NCBI GenBank assembly: GCA_037013685.1
Contig: CM072885.1
Location: 24,102,263 to 24,166,262, forward strand
Direction: 5' to 3'
Length of the DNA: 64,000 bases
Source: Acridotheres tristis
Taxonomy: Eukaryota; Chordata; Aves; Passeriformes; Sturnidae
This document shows positions 63,191 to 64,000 of this stretch, piece after piece. A program made the position numbers and the translations under genes. Position 1 is the stretch's first letter, and every line of letters starts with the position of its first letter. The notes under the pieces are model-generated. The model was given only the letters and a program-made list of their open reading frames with translations, made no database searches and was not told the DNA's origin.

Positions 63191-64000
63191 TACAAGGACT
63201 CCCTACTTTATCATGGAATAGGACTGTATGGAGCTTTGGTGTCCGTAGCAACTTCAGGGGAAACTGATTTATTTACCATCAAAATAGCATTTAGTCATGG
63301 TGACCTGACCACCACCACCCCCCCACAGAAACCTTGTCATTATTGATTAGAAAAAAAATCAGGTATATATAGACACCATGCAAAAATCTGGGATGTTGTA
63401 GGACGTCAAGGCATGTGGTGAGAAAGGTGCAGTGTGGGCAGAGGGATCCAGGGCAGCAGGACAGGGAAAAACAAAACACAGATGGGAGCTGTGCTGAGAG
63501 AGATAAAAGAAAATTGATGAGAACAGGACAGGGTCACCTGTCACAGTGGCCTACTGTGTTTGGAGCTGGGCTGAGTGATTTGTATTGTGAATCAAGGACC
63601 ATTCCTTGCCTGAATATTCCTTGATACAGCTACACAGGGCCAGCATCACCATCCTGTGTGTTCTGCCTCAGGAAGGACAGACGCTGCTCCTTCCAGGCCC
63701 TATGAGCTTTGCCAGCCCAGTATCCAAGGGATTGACTGCTCCCAGGGACTGACAGGAATGGTGATGAAGTCATGCAGCTGTGATAGTTTTTCTCATGTGA
63801 ATGCTGTGTGCAGGACACCACTTGTCCTCAGGCCGTGGTGTTTTGCATCCTTGCTGGCCTGGAGTAGGATGTTTGGCCATGTCCAGATGTGACCTATATC
63901 CCGAGAAATGAAGGAATCCAATGCAGATTATGGATTTCAAGGGTAAGAATAACAGTGCTGCTTTCCAGAGTTATTGCGAAAAACATCTTTAAACCAAAAC
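63191..64000. other. GC-richer unique DNA, no gene recognised
   Basis: Noticeably richer in G and C than most of the window and contains a C-rich run near 63311-63325. Open frames on both strands near 63415-63892 are short and unassigned. The window ends without a clear feature. Confidence 0.5.

Noticed and set aside
1..64000. tRNA, rRNA, snRNA genes and CRISPR arrays
   Set aside because: No cloverleaf with the usual B-box, no snRNA landmarks and no regularly spaced direct repeats with unique spacers were seen; the DNA is vertebrate in character.

Overview
The window looks like intergenic or intronic DNA of a bird, most likely a songbird. It is AT-rich by eye, every reading frame is broken by stops, and there is no operon-like packing. 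The interspersed repeats are avian: two CR1 LINE 3' ends and several solitary retroviral LTRs. The songbird assignment rests on remembered resemblance of CR1 and LTR sequence, not on a search. No protein-coding gene, tRNA, rRNA or CRISPR array can be supported.

Layout. 1-9.9 kb: unique AT-rich DNA with short local duplications. 9.90-10.29 kb: a minus-strand solo LTR with an imperfect 6-bp target-site duplication (TSD). 12.6 kb: a plus-strand CR1 3' end. 12.8-29.8 kb: unique DNA, except a diverged direct repeat of about 150 bp (24.51 and 25.67 kb) and a 23-bp T tract (19.65 kb). 29.80-30.33 kb: a plus-strand solo LTR with a 5-bp TSD and an internal duplication of about 57 bp. 36.3 kb: an 18-bp pyrimidine minisatellite. 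39.76-42.29 kb: a cluster of transposable elements, made of a plus-strand LTR, a long minus-strand LTR-like element with a GC-rich TATA promoter, and a minus-strand CR1 fragment. 46.07-46.73 kb: a minus-strand solo LTR with a perfect 6-bp TSD. 56.5 and 58.0 kb: (AC)n and (TTTGA)n microsatellites. 62.79-63.19 kb: a GC-rich LTR-like segment with a 4-bp TSD candidate.

Function. The identifiable functional sequence is retroviral regulatory DNA: TATA boxes, CCAAT and GC boxes and polyadenylation signals inside LTRs on both strands. No LTR is followed by recognisable gag, pol or env, so these are solo LTRs left after recombination, or fragments.

Two weak hints of coding remnants lie on the minus strand. 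One is a GNTAMHLA-type ankyrin motif near 60.4 kb between plausible splice sites. The other is a TPLLYLAAQKG-type motif near 48.0 kb. Both are speculative. I found no convincing undescribed biological system. The observations most worth checking are the ankyrin-like motifs, the 24.5/25.7 kb duplicate pair, the 25-bp word shared between an LTR and a site 1.5 kb away, and the unusual LTR-like element at 40.4-41.8 kb.
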